Made by a program: the position numbers and the translations under genes | Shown here: in pieces, positions 35,521 to 46,879 of the stretch | How positions within the stretch are numbered: the stretch's first letter is position 1 | Layout: the number at the start of each line of letters is the position of its first letter | Assembly: GCA_039881145.1 (NCBI GenBank) | Contig: JAYKKI010000077.1 | Location: 331,001 to 395,000 of the forward strand | Direction: 5' to 3' | DNA length: 64,000 nucleotides | From: Druceiella hillmani | Taxonomy: Eukaryota > Arthropoda > Insecta > Lepidoptera > Hepialidae | The notes under the pieces: generated by a model | The model's input: the letters and a program-made list of their open reading frames with translations, nothing else | The model's database searches: none | What the model was told of the DNA's origin: nothing

Positions 35521-38244
35521 TTAAACGGCAATTAAATAATACATCGATGTAGTGGAACACTATGGGTCAGGGTGATTATTGCTTGAATAACCTGCAGCCT
35601 CTCCGAAAATGAGACAAAAGTAAAATACGACAATAATGTACATTTTGGTATGCCTTCTCAGTCTGATTGCTTCTTTCAAATCTAAAACCTTCAAGCTAGA
35701 ATTGTCAGCTCTCAAATGACATCAAAACATAGATGCGAATGACTCTTGTATATTAAAAATGAATTAGTGCCGTTTGTTGCCAAAATGCCTAAGGGTGGGC
35801 AAACCACAGTCTCCCTTTTCAATGAATTTAATTATTTAACTGGTAAATCAAGTGATTTCAGGTGGAATATTTTGACACAATTTGTGTTAAATAATGCCGA
35901 CACTCACATTTTTTTAATACTTTTTAAACATTCTATCAATGGAGTGTTCGAATTAAATGTGGACTGAAAGGCTCTGAATAGTCTGTAAATTGCCAGGTAA
36001 AACTTTTAAGTATTAGAAAAGAATAACAAAAGTTGTTTTATAACTTACCTGGGAAAGATGAAGCCTTGGCCAACGTTAGAAATTGTTGTATTGATATTTT
36101 TTATTACTTTACAAAGTTATGATAATTAGTGCTATGCGCCCAGTAAGTGTTGGTCTCTATATATAATAATAATAATACAATGTTTGAAAAAGTCAAAGAC
36201 ATTACTGTTTGTATTAAAACATAACTTTTCGAAATGTAATTTATGTAAATTGATAATAATTATTATTTATTTATGCATCTGCTACTGCATTGTTGTTGAG
36301 GCAATCATTTAAATTACATTTGCGGCAAATGGGTTATTGGAAACTTTTGAATAAATGTACATATGTCCAAAAATTGTGTCGAATAAATGCAGGAAAAATT
36401 ACTTTGCGATTTATCCCAGTTATTAGTTAAGTATGAAGATTTTTTTAAGGTGACCTGAACAAATGTGAAAACGCCACAACAATAAACAAAGATAACGAAT
36501 TTAAAAAAATTACATTTTAGAAAAGTTTACGTAAGTCATTACTTCCTGAACAAATTAAAAAAAAAATTAATATATCATCTATTTATTCCACAAATTTGGG
36601 CCACATTTAGGGCTTCATCCTGAAAATTGATTTGAACTGAAACAAATTTAAATTTTAAATTTCTAGAATGAGTATTTAGACAGTTGCACGGAGAATGCTT
36701 TATCAGTAATGTGCAAACATAGACGAACTACTTTTGTACAGGCGAGTTGGAGGCAGACAATTGCTAAACTGCTTATGTTTTAGCTTCGTGTTGTTACTTG
36801 GAACCAAAAATGAATATATTTTCATTTGGTTTTTAATAAAGGAAATATGTGGAAATATTCTACCTTTATGGTTACACGACAATAAACCTTTCAGAAATAA
36901 ATAGACTATACAGTAAAAATGTAAAAGCTAGAAGTGGGCCTCAACCCGAGCGGTTCCTAGACTGCTGTATGGTTTTAATAATTCATAAATCTGTCACATA
37001 CCCGAGATTAGACCTGACTATACTTACAATTACAAAAGTCATTGAGGAAATTAACGAATATCTTTCGGCAAGAGTCAGATTGAAAAAAGTTACCAACAAT
37101 TAAAATTAATTTTTAACTTACATTTAAATATTATGATTCTGGACTTACGGACTTAAGAAATTTACAGGGTAAATAACTGGAAAAGTTGAAAATATTTGAA
37201 TTGAGTAAGAAAAATATTTCTATCAATCTTTTTAAAATGTCCACAAAACCACAGGAAAAGTAAAATAGAATGCCCAAGAGTGTTACTGGTAATTTCTAAA
37301 TTCAGCAAAGAAATATTAAAAATGATAGTTTGATCCACCTTTATCTTTCTACATAATTCGGAGTAAGTCACTCCAAATTATGTAGAAAAAATTTCTTGGC
37401 AAAATTTAATAAGCGAAAAATAGTGTTGTGTACATTTTGTAATAATTATGTTCAATCATCTTAAAGTTATTTTCCCTTGAAGTTATTATCGATAGATAGG
37501 GAGGGCTTCCTCTCTAATATCAAAAATCATCTACCTCCCTCTAATAAATGTCAAAAATTATGTTTCCATTAACTTTCCTCATCTATGTAAATTAAACTCC
37601 ATAAGCAAATTTTGTAACTGCATAAGTAAACAGCGTGTGCAAGATGGCTGCAATGTCATGGAAATGTATGTTATATTTCTCATTGGGAATATTATTTTCC
37701 TAATTTGTTTTGTTGCTTTAAAGTTATATTTTAATTTGTTGCAATAAATTATTTTTTTTTAATTAATTATTAAAAAGTGTAGTTGTTATTATACAAACTT
37801 AATTAAACGTACTGTCAAGGATATCATCAAACAAATCCGCAGAAATATAATGCTAGTGTTTAATAAAATATGTATGTATAATAGTTTATTTAGCTTATAA
37901 ATGAAATATGTTTATGGTACATATAGTATATATTTATTTTGGGAATTTTTTTAAATTTAATGATATTGGTTGAATGGAACAAAATGAAGTGTCACTGACT
38001 CATTTCCCTTTTTATCAGGCTTTTTCAGTGCCATAAGATTTATTTAAATAAATATTACACCGACGAATTTGTCAGTAAGTCACTTAATTTGATCAAAAAA
38101 CTCAAGCATCTATCACAGTGTTCAGGTCATAATAAAAAAGAACTCATCAAACTTCAACTAAATGTATGAAAAATAACTCTGAAACCGTAAAGTCGCTGGC
38201 AATACATGAAGGTATTTTGAAAAAGCCTTGACGTCTCTTGCCTT
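35521..38244. other. Intergenic, unassigned short frames
   Basis: Plus frames at 35746-35967 (73 codons) and 36849-37103 (84 codons) are open but match no family I recognise. No transposon ends seen apart from a hairpin at 37347-37387. Confidence 0.35.
37347..37387. repeat. Hairpin, 18-bp stem with one mismatch
   Basis: TTCTACATAATTCGGAGT (37347-37364) pairs with ACTCCAAATTATGTAGAA (37370-37387) around a 5-nt loop; the single non-Watson-Crick position could form a wobble pair on one strand. Confidence 0.7.
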
Positions 38245-38434
38245 GATGTGTAGTATTATTTCTACTTTCTTTAAGTTCTTTACCACGACCTAGGTTCAGA
38301 TGGGATATTAGCAAAGATCTGTTTGCTAATAGCCCACTTCAATATATTGTAATACAACAAAACGTAAGTCGTGGTAAGAAGTTAAAGGAAGTAGAAATAA
38401 TACTACATCACGTAGTTTCATTTAATTGTGTACA
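38245..38434. repeat. Fold-back MITE, copy 3
   Basis: Left arm from about 38245 (GTAGTATTATTTCTACTTTC) and right arm to about 38434 (GTTTCATTTAATTGTG) are complementary through the CCACGACCTAGGTT and GCTAATAGCCCA blocks. The outermost 20 or so bases of the left arm are missing and the centre has diverged. Its right half is more like copy 1 than copy 2 is. Confidence 0.85.
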
Positions 38435-38937
38435 GATCAATAATTTATTAAATGTTTAACTTTCATCTATGAAACAAAGAGAATTAATACAATAAGTACA
38501 TTACAAAGTTCACATTGTATTAAAGGGGTACAGTACTTAGATCAATTGCCAGGGGGGCTGGAATTGCAAAGACTTCAGTGTCAATGCCTGTTGTCAAATA
38601 ACAGAGATAATTACATGGAAATGCCAATTATAGATCAATGTCCATGCATTTGTTACTATGAAATTTAAAATGAGTGTTTGCATAATTTTTATGAATATTA
38701 ATTTAATTAAACATGATGACGATTTCCTTATTGTAATACATATTTTTACGGTAGAAAGAAATTTTGAGAAAATTCGTACAAAATACTTAAACACTTTTCG
38801 ATAACTCTGCCCTTTAAAGGGTAGTGTGAAGATTTCCTGCATTCGATAAACGCACGATTGTTCTATCGTAATGGGCCATTGGTGGCTAAGGGATTTGAAA
38901 ATCAATAACTTTTAGTTAAAAAGTATCCAAAATGAGA

Positions 38938-39542
38938 TCAATGAAGAACAGTGTCAATATTATTCCAATATTTCATAGAACCGACTACAGTAACAGGAAA
39001 ATAAGGATAGGAAAATTGTTGTAATTTGGAAAGTGCGGAGATGTATTGCATGAAAAAGGTAAGGATGGCAATCAAGTTGAACGGAAAGAGAAGAAGTTGG
39101 AGATTACGAATTGCATTTATAGTGTAAGGATGAATAAACAATTAGAATATCAATGTCATTCTATATTGAACATGAAACAGCGCACAAATTTGATAGGATA
39201 TACTTAAAAGAATCAACGTCATTACAAATTTATTTAATTTCTTATAGCTCTTTATGATATTCATTTCATATATAATAACTACTTGAGGAATACATCTAGA
39301 CAGAACTTCACACCATGATGTTATTAAAATAAGTTCCAGGTAAATTGGAAAATTGATGAGGTAGGATGTTTGAGCAAGGTGTAGAAATCAATTAGTAAGT
39401 GTATGCACACAAGGGTAATTGAGGTGTAAAATAAAGCATTCAGAATGGCGTCTGATGTTAATATTTGCAAGCCCTCTTGACAAGCACTCAAATTATTGAT
39501 AAGAACGTTACAAAAAATCCTTAAGTATATAATGTTACTCAT
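38938..39542 (-). pseudogene. Possible second Gr-like fragment
   Basis: Minus-strand frames read L-Q-I-L-T-S-D-A-I-L-N-A-L-F-Y-T-S-I-T-L-V. After a frameshift they continue L-E-L-I-L-I-T-S-W-C-E-V-L-S-R and V-V-I-I-Y-E-M-N-I-I-K-S, then more hydrophobic residues to 38938. The order (hydrophobic helix after a Q-I-L motif, loop, second helix with a Trp/Cys and a following Glu) resembles Gr helices 5 and 6. It would be a different, intron-poor branch. No Q-F terminus was found. It sits in the presumed last intron of the Gr at 40.2-42.4 kb, same strand. Confidence 0.3.
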
Positions 39543-40246
39543 TTGATACAGTTGAGATTAAAAATCTTCAAATCAGAATACACTTGAAGATCTTAAAAAA
39601 CATTTTCAACTTCAATTCAAAATAGGTACAAATGGTTCAAACTCTATTTCTGTCTATCTTAGATTATGGAAGTGATTTAATTAGCTTCAAAACCTGTGCA
39701 GTATATTCAATTCTTCCTTAGCCTTAGAGAACATCATGTTAATTCTGGGCTTCCATTCCAAACAAAATGGTTACAAAATAATGACAGACAACAGGCAAAA
39801 CCTACATATCTCTAATCTGCCTTTCAGCTCATTGCTTTTAAATAATTCATAAAGATAATGTGGCCTTTCCTCGACACAGAACTGAATTTTAGCTAGAATT
39901 GTTTATCCTAAAAATTATAAAATTATAGAATCAACTAAACATATATACAGAAAGCGCATCCTCTGTACCTGCATTTGATAGTCTTCTGAAATCTTATTAA
40001 GTAAATAATCTGTGGTCTGTCTGGTTATGGGCTAAGGCTATATTCAATAAAGGTAACTGTATGAAGAAATTCAAATATAGGTAAAATGGTTTTCTACCGA
40101 CGCTCTTCACTTTAATTAAATGGCACATCAACAAAGACACTAAACGTGAGAAGTGAAAACCCATTCAGATTCTTCAGCAATTACATTGGAGTAATATAAA
40201 AGGAACATAACAATCTTTTATAAATAAAGAAAAAGTATTCACTTAC

Positions 40247-40454
40247 GTAATTCTCCGTCGACTTGAATTGTTGTCAAAAGAAATTTTGCAGTTTCTATCT
40301 GTAAATACATTTCCTCACACAGGAGACATACGGTTATCAAAAGCATAATGTAACGCAATGGCCATACCATGAGACCGATGGAAAGTGACGCAATCAAAGT
40401 CTGAAATATGGTCTTTGTTGTAAAAGTAATCAAGTAATAAAAGTAATCACTAAT
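40247..40454 (-). CDS. Gustatory receptor, exon 3
   Basis: Bounded on the minus strand by a TATGTCCTTTACAG acceptor (CAG 40455-40457) and a GTAAGT donor (40241-40246). The 208-nt exon has 69 codons plus one base (phase 1). It encodes I-S-D-Y-F-Y-Y-L-I-T-F-T-T-K, two hydrophobic stretches, and then L-L-I-T-V-C-L-L-C-E-E-M-Y-L-Q-I-E-T-A, ending T-I-Q-V-D-G-E-L. The Cys followed by Glu and a T-x-x-L-L-like tail is typical of Gr helix 6 and its cytoplasmic continuation. Splice phases on both sides match the neighbouring exons. No lesion seen. Confidence 0.82.
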
Positions 40455-41430
40455 CTGTAAAGGACATATTTTACTTCGCATTCAATTTAAAAATATTATG
40501 TTTCGATGATCATATTTCGTATCTAGTGTAGCCTACAGGTAATCACTCATTGATTCACTCAAGTCTCTCGAAGTATATTTGCGACAATATCTTTCATCGG
40601 GAAATTCCAAAAGAATATGTTACGTAATTTAAAGTTTATCGTTTCACTATATATTCAAGAATGACTAAACTTATTTATATGGGATTTTAACTAACGGGAT
40701 CTAATATTTTCCATGCGACATTAGGAATAAGTAACCAGTAGTGAATGAAAATATCAGACAAATTGAAGAAAAGAAAAATATTAACCCATTTAAAAATGAT
40801 TATTTTTATTTAGTTTACTTATAATGATACTGGTATATACTTTAAAATTATATCGGTTATAACATAGTTAGAAGCACAGAGAAAAAGTAAAATTAAATGT
40901 AAAAATGAAGAAAACGGAGGAATCAAACAAAACAAAACATTGGATATTGATAGGAACATAAAAACAATTAGAATACAGCATGTTAATCAGATGGGTCAGT
41001 AAGTTCAATAATAATAATTCATATGACAAAATATGATAAATTGATTCAAATATAAATTAAATTAATTTCATATTATTCCTCAAACCCGATACAAACTCTA
41101 CTTCTTTACGATGGCGTTATGCTCTTTAGTTCTTGATATCTTTCCTGGACTTTCATTCCTAAAAAATCTGAAAGTGTTAAGCACCTAAATGTATTTAAAT
41201 TATAAAGGAAAAAATCTACAAAGTTTTCCAGTCTCATATGCTCCATTAAATGTATAAAAAGTTTCCTCGTGAGCATTTTTAATATTTTTTGAGGGATTTG
41301 TCAGCTTAGGTAATAAAGCATTCCTAATACGTTGTGTATTGTGATCGCATCATTCTTTTATAATTACGAGTGTGTAGTTTATTAACAGATTTGAGTTAAA
41401 TTAGGTAATGTATATTTTAATAATACTCAC

Positions 41431-41508
41431 ATTAGATTTTAAAAGTTCGAGAAAATGGTACATGTTATGAAGAATGTTAGAAAACGTTAAAGTTAGTAGA
41501 GTGAGTAG
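41431..41508 (-). CDS. Gustatory receptor, exon 2
   Basis: A 26-codon exon on the minus strand between TTTCTTTTTCAG (CAG 41509-41511) and a GTGAGT donor (41425-41430), both phase 0. It encodes L-L-T-L-L-T-L-T-F-S-N-I-L-H-N-M-Y-H-F-L-E-L-L-K-S-N. Joined to exon 1 this gives F-E-F-Q-L-L-T-L-L-T, the usual start of Gr helix 5. It is well below the length at which an open frame would attract notice by itself; the splice sites and frame identify it. Confidence 0.8.
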
Positions 41509-41622
41509 CTGAAAAAGAAAGTTAAAGGTATTAAGTATATTATAATATTCTTTTCAACTTTTTTGAGAGTGTTGTTTAAAATTAAAGTGGTATTCAAATT
41601 TATTTAAAATTTCAATACGAAC

Positions 41623-42386
41623 CTGAAATTCAAATACCTTGTTTAAGTAATGGCACAGGTCTAACAAATGGATATAAAACTGAGATAAGTAATAAATGGA
41701 ATTTTCATTTAACGGCAATTCAAATCTAAAATGATTATTGGAGTTGGGATTATGTTGTGGACTGCCAAATATGGCATCGACAGGTGCGAACACATTTTGT
41801 CTATTTTTAAAATTTAAGAAAACATTCAACATTCCTACACGCTTAGTTACACTAAATAATATTAAACAAAACAACATTATTTCTAAATCAAAATTAATGG
41901 CAGTAATAATATTGAACACCACAGAAAAGGAAACGTTTAGTACATATTTTATGGCGACATATACACCAACAGCGGTATAAAATATATGAAAAGTTGCAAG
42001 AAGGCCAATAATTATGAGATTTCGAAATTTGTCACATCTCAACAAATTTCTTCTGTGCTCTGGTTTGAAAAGATCATCCATTTTTTGAATTTTCAAAATC
42101 AATTCTTTAAACATATTTTATCACATGTTATATCAATCAACAATGAACGCAGAGTAAAAATAATCTGAAATGTATTAAATACGAATAATGTGTAATAATG
42201 GTCATCTATGACTAACAATGCTACATGCAACCCAATCAATATTCCACTAATTAATAAACTGTATAATTTTCTGCACCACAATGTTAATCTGGTAGAAATT
42301 CGGTGTACAGTTTTTCTCGAAACGCCAAAGATGTGCTGGTATATTAAGATTGGCCAAAGTGTATTTTCAATCGATACGCTCTCCAT
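41623..42386 (-). CDS. Gustatory receptor, exon 1 (one 2-nt frameshift)
   Basis: ATG at 42386 (minus) begins M-E-S-V-S-I-E-N-T-L-W-P-I-L. A first helix (L-Y-S-L-L-I-S-G-I-L-I-G-L-H-V) and a second follow. The frame breaks at about 42108-42114, where AAAATATG would read through as AAAATG if one AT were removed. It then continues through M-F-K-E-L-I-L-K-I-Q-K, two more helices, G-S-P-Q-H-N-P and H-Y-L-N-K-V-F-E-F-Q to a donor (GTTCGT after CAG 41623-41625). Four to five helices and the ending match insect Gr structure, with a predicted total near 410 residues, typical of the family. The product would be a ligand-gated cation channel of taste neurons. The frameshift may be a true lesion, an allele or an assembly error. 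Confidence 0.8.
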
Positions 42387-43068
42387 ATTAACTCTTGTTA
42401 AAATATTTGATTTTCCACTGAATTTCAGCACGACTATTTTATTCAGTGTTTAAGAAACAAATGACATTTTATTGACGGAATGCCGTTTGAATTAACAGTC
42501 ATTAGTTTATCACCTTGTGGAATCTCTCTAAAAGCTTAACACAAGTAACAAGACATAAGATTAATCTTCGCATATGGACATGTCATTTAGTTCTGTTTAC
42601 ACCATTAACACACATTAAATACATTAAAAATAAAAAGTGGGTGTCCACAATTACCGCGTATTTGGGACTGGGTTTGAAGCTTTATATGTGGAAATTCAGT
42701 GTAATATAAAGATTTTAAACACTGTTTATCACGGATATTTTAGTAAGATAACACATTTTTTTAAATCTTATATAGTTTTTTATGAACCGTAAAATTTCAT
42801 AACACACTTTTTGGCAAATAAACAACGTTAGTCATAAAATTTTGTAAAGAATACTTTAAACGCATTTATATACATTTTATCCCAACAAATCTAAACTTCC
42901 AATCAATATCAAATGACCATTACATGTTATTCGCCACCTTTGCTTGGCTATTTGCATATCACTCAGGGTTGCTTAATGAACGAACAATCAGAACAACTTT
43001 GAAATTTGTGCATATACTACATTATTGACCTCACGTAGTGTGAATATATGTCATAGATACAGGCAGCA
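42387..43068. other. Upstream flank of the Gr gene
   Basis: No gene or clear promoter element recognised; a frame runs upstream of the Gr ATG in phase but starts from CTG, so ATG 42386 is the likely start. Confidence 0.4.
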
Positions 43069-43335
43069 GTGGGATTTCCACTGCCGGCTTATTATTCTGC
43101 CTCCTTTTTAAATTTATGCATTCTCGTGGCCCTGCTTACCCTAGCTTTAGATTATCAGCTTATTCGTACATACCTTGAAGTACACTCTAAAATCTCCTTT
43201 CTTTACTTATATCCAAACATGAGAAGAATATTCCTCCATGAATATTCCTTCACTGTTAATTATGCAATACCGTGGGACACGTTAGACCTTCATGTACAGA
43301 ACGCGCCGACGATCGAACATTCAAAGGTCGTTTGA
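43069..43335 (+). pseudogene. Possible non-LTR retrotransposon C-terminal scrap
   Basis: An 88-codon plus frame (first codon TTG) contains N-M-R-R-I-F-L-H-E-Y-S-F-T-V and P-W-D-T-L-D-L-H-V-Q-N-A-P. This is similar in layout to the R-x-W-N-S-L-P-x-x-V-x-x-A-x-S tail that ends many LINE reverse transcriptases. No RT core is nearby on this strand. Confidence 0.3.
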
Positions 43336-46300
43336 AAAAAAAAATGTCTCCCGTTCGTAACACTTAGTATTTTTTCTATTACTGCCCCTATCCTATTTTT
43401 GTTTGTTTCCATATTGTTACATGTCTTATTACACAAGATTCTGCTGCACAAACACTACCCTGATATTTTAGGTTATTGTTGTCTTGCAGTACTTAATTTT
43501 TACTTTCCCTCATAAACCGTCTTTGGGCAGTTGGAAATTGAGCACTCACACAAATTTTCTGCGTTAACATATAAAAATCTTTGCTTTGAGAAATAGCCAA
43601 AGATAACCTTTATTTGGTTTAACTGTTTGCTGCACAAGTCTCTTCATGTGGGTAGGTAATAAATTATTAATGTAAGAAAGAAAACAAGATTAAACTTTGT
43701 CGAAGAAATACATTGTTCCAGTCTCTGTCTAAATTCTTTTTTCCCTAGTGGATAATTCATGATGCATTTCTCATGCATTAGCATGTGGCAATCAAATTCT
43801 TCCTACAGCACATATCACATGGTATTTTTAGATTCATTTTATGCAAAATTATCAGCTAGCCACCCGATGCTAGATAAGGATTTTCCTTAAACATTTTTGA
43901 TATCAGTCTACCCTCCATATCATTGTTTTGTGGTCAAAATATAATATATAATAATAGTTCAATGTTTTTCACATTGAAAAATGGTTTTACTCACTAGCTA
44001 ATAAATATCTAAAATATTTTCATTCACGTATTTAGTATTGACTCCTTACAACATTTTTGGTTCATTGCAATTCAAACCAGGAAACATGACTTTGTAATGT
44101 GATATATATGCGGCATGATTAATTTGTGATTAATGTCAACGACAACTGAGGTTTTTGATGCAAAGTATCTTGGAGTGAAGTTCTGCTAACTACTTGTGGC
44201 GAACCTAAAGATATGATAATAAATAAAAAGCAAAATTAAAAATTTTCAAAAAACCCACGACGGATATATTCAATGTGATTGAAAAATTATTAAATAATTT
44301 TTGAACCCCGCCCTCCCCCCCTTCAACTGAAGGAAATAAAGAATTGCAATTTTCGTTACCAATATCAATTGCATTATAGCAGAATAAGAAAGGTATTTGC
44401 GCAATTAAGAGAATTTCAATTAGTCACAAACTGATAAAACTTCAAAATTTTAGGCATAGGCAAGGCATGGGTAGGGCACGGCAGCCCTAACAGATTTTCT
44501 TCGGTTTATGATTAGGTTAATAGTAGTTTCTTACTCTGTTTTAATTATGGAGTTTTTCGAAAATTATTTAAAAAATTTTCATTGATTCTAATTTTTCTCT
44601 ATTGTCATTCTCTTTACTTGTATTTGAATCCATTTCATCAGAATTCTCCTAAAGCATAGACTTTGATAATGGTCTACATAAAGATTCATAGTTTTCAAGA
44701 AGAGCACAGTAGTCACTTTTTTCGTCTGTCTCTTTTCAATTTCCCATGTGAAAAATGTTAATTATCCCTAATAAAAAGTAAATAACTCTGTTAATGTATA
44801 TTAAATATAAACATCGCATACAATGCGATCGCAATTTTTCAGTTCGAGTAAAACTTTAAAAGTTTCTCTTTTTGTTCAATTTAATAAAAGTGTTTTAATA
44901 ACAGTGAATTCTTAACAATATTCCAATTCAATTAATATCATTTGTTTCAAGCACCGTCTTTGTAAAAATATTAAAAATTTGAATTAATAATCATCAATAT
45001 AAAACAAAATTCGGAATAAAGTCATTGGATATCAAAGTCAAAATTAAGGAAAGATCATCAAATAAATTCATTGAGGCAAGAATCGTCCTTAACGGAAAAG
45101 TTTTTCTTTTTGTCACCTCAATAACAAAAGTCGTGGAAACCGAGAACCAAGACCATCAAGAGATCGTAGGGTGGCGGGTCGAGGTGTTCTGATTCTAATG
45201 TAATAGTATAAAAATAATTAGTAGAATTAATTTCATCGCCCTATTAGTAGAATTCATTTCTACCAGTATTTTTCTAAATGTGGAGTTCCATTTTGAATGT
45301 TTTATAGGGGTTAAAACAATGAAAATAAAAAATTGAAACTGTCTCTATATAAAAAAGTGAAGGTTTTCTTATCACTGTGTAATATAAAGTCATATAATGT
45401 ATGATGATTTTTTTACGTTTACCATTATTAATTTGTTGCTTTACAATACTTCGTTATAATCATGTAAATAAATTATTCTTAAATTAAAGATTGTACTGTT
45501 TATTTAAATCTGCGCTTATGCTATTGTTAAAATTATAAATTGCAAAATACATTTCTCAACAAAATCAGACATTCCTATTTTGAAATTTGTAATTAAAATT
45601 CCAGACAAAATAATTAGATTTAAGTGATAATTATGCAAACTATTCCATGATGTTCTAAAAATACATATCCACGTAAGGAAATACACGAATAATTGAAAAT
45701 ATATAGAATATAACTATGTGAGTTATTATAATCATATGTGAATTATATGTGTTTTTGTGCACAAGTATAATATCTGCAAATAATTTTTTTCTTTAGTAAG
45801 ATATTCCTACCAATGTCAACTTTAGAAATCTACTAATTTATTGAAGATAAAACTCTTATAAGGTGATTTTCTAATATTGTGTATTGGGACAACCCTACAG
45901 TAAGTAAAGTGTGTGAAAGTGAAATTCAAGAAACATAACCTAAAATTATCTAACTAAATGACTTCATGTGTCACGACAATTTAAAAGTGATAATTAGCAA
46001 AAAAATTATTTAATACGCAATAAAAAATTAATTAATACAAAACAAAACAAAGTGAGCTAATAAATTTATCAAAATTTTATTGTGTGGTTGCAATGAGTAA
46101 AATCGAACATTACTCTGTTATATCGAAACATTTGACTCCTAGGTGGGAAAGGTGGGAAAAGGCCTTTGATCAATACTACACGTGTTGAATATAATGAAAG
46201 TAACGGATAAAATGATCATTTAGCCAAACACAAATTACTGTGAAAAAACTTGTTCGAGCAACAAAAAAGCTGAATTATAAAACTTGGAGAAAAATAGAAC

Positions 46301-46399
46301 AGAACAATTCCTCTAAACTACGCAATGTTAAAGACACTTAGAACAAAAAAGTTATAAAACACCGAGTATGGAGCCTCACACCATGAGTCTTATTGTGAA
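43336..46399. other. Intergenic, no gene recognised
   Basis: About 3 kb without recognised genes. A C-rich run at 44306-44321 stands out. A small direct repeat, ATTAGTAGAATT(A/C)ATTTC, occurs at about 45219 and 45243. Confidence 0.4.
44306..44321 (-). other. Putative G-quadruplex motif
   Basis: The plus strand reads CCCCGCCCTCCCCCCC; the minus strand thus has a 7-G run, then GGG, then GGGG, separated by single bases. Four G3 tracts with one-base loops are available. Such a run is exceptional in this AT-rich window. Confidence 0.55.
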
Positions 46400-46860
46400 G
46401 CGGTGACTTGCTCCAGTCAACAGTATCCAGAAGTAAATTGTAAATCTGTTGCTGGTACAGCCAGCAGAAACCAGAACTATGGTACACGTATGAAGAATTT
46501 TATTATGTGAGTTTGTGCAATATTGGACAAACGCTGCTTGATACTGAGTTCTTGGAGTATGGATACAACAGCATGGAACCTAGTCCATAATACTCTAATA
46601 TTTTTCTCCATTACCCCATTTCCAGAGTGTCTACCTATTTTCTTTCACTTTCATGTAGTGTCCACATCTCTGCGGCATAGAGGAAAATGGGACACGCAGG
46701 ATTGTTGTTGTTTTTTTGTTACTTTCTTCCATTTCTTCCTTAGCTTGTCTATAACAGACCTATTAATTTTCGTATGCCTTTTGGTTTCAACAGTACATCC
46801 GCCAATATTAGAAGTTATAACCTCCATATAAATGTACTAATGAACCGCCTCATAATTAAG
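46400..46860 (-). pseudogene. Non-LTR retrotransposon RT C-terminal relic
   Basis: The minus strand reads V-E-T-K-R-H-T-K-I-N-R-S-V-I-D-K-L-R-K-K-W-K-K. After stops come I-G-R-H-S-G-N-G-V-M-E-K-N-I-R-V-L-W-T and S-I-L-Q-E-L-S-I-K-Q-R-L-S-N-I. These follow the order of the thumb/C-terminal region of LINE reverse transcriptases (E-I-K-R-R-I-x-x-A-K, then A-F-E-M-W-C-W-R-R-M-L-R-I-x-W-T, then S-I-L-x-E-L-x-I-K-x-R-L). Several residues and frames are damaged. No endonuclease or catalytic YxDD block was seen, so it is a 5'-truncated remnant as usual for LINEs. It abuts segmental-duplication copy B. Confidence 0.62.
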
Positions 46861-46879
46861 AAATGGAAAAGTAATAGAG

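Noticed and set aside
41738..42453. Several plus-strand frames of 60-81 codons
   Set aside because: They are antisense shadows of Gr exon 1 on the minus strand, which has helices, splice sites and paralogues.
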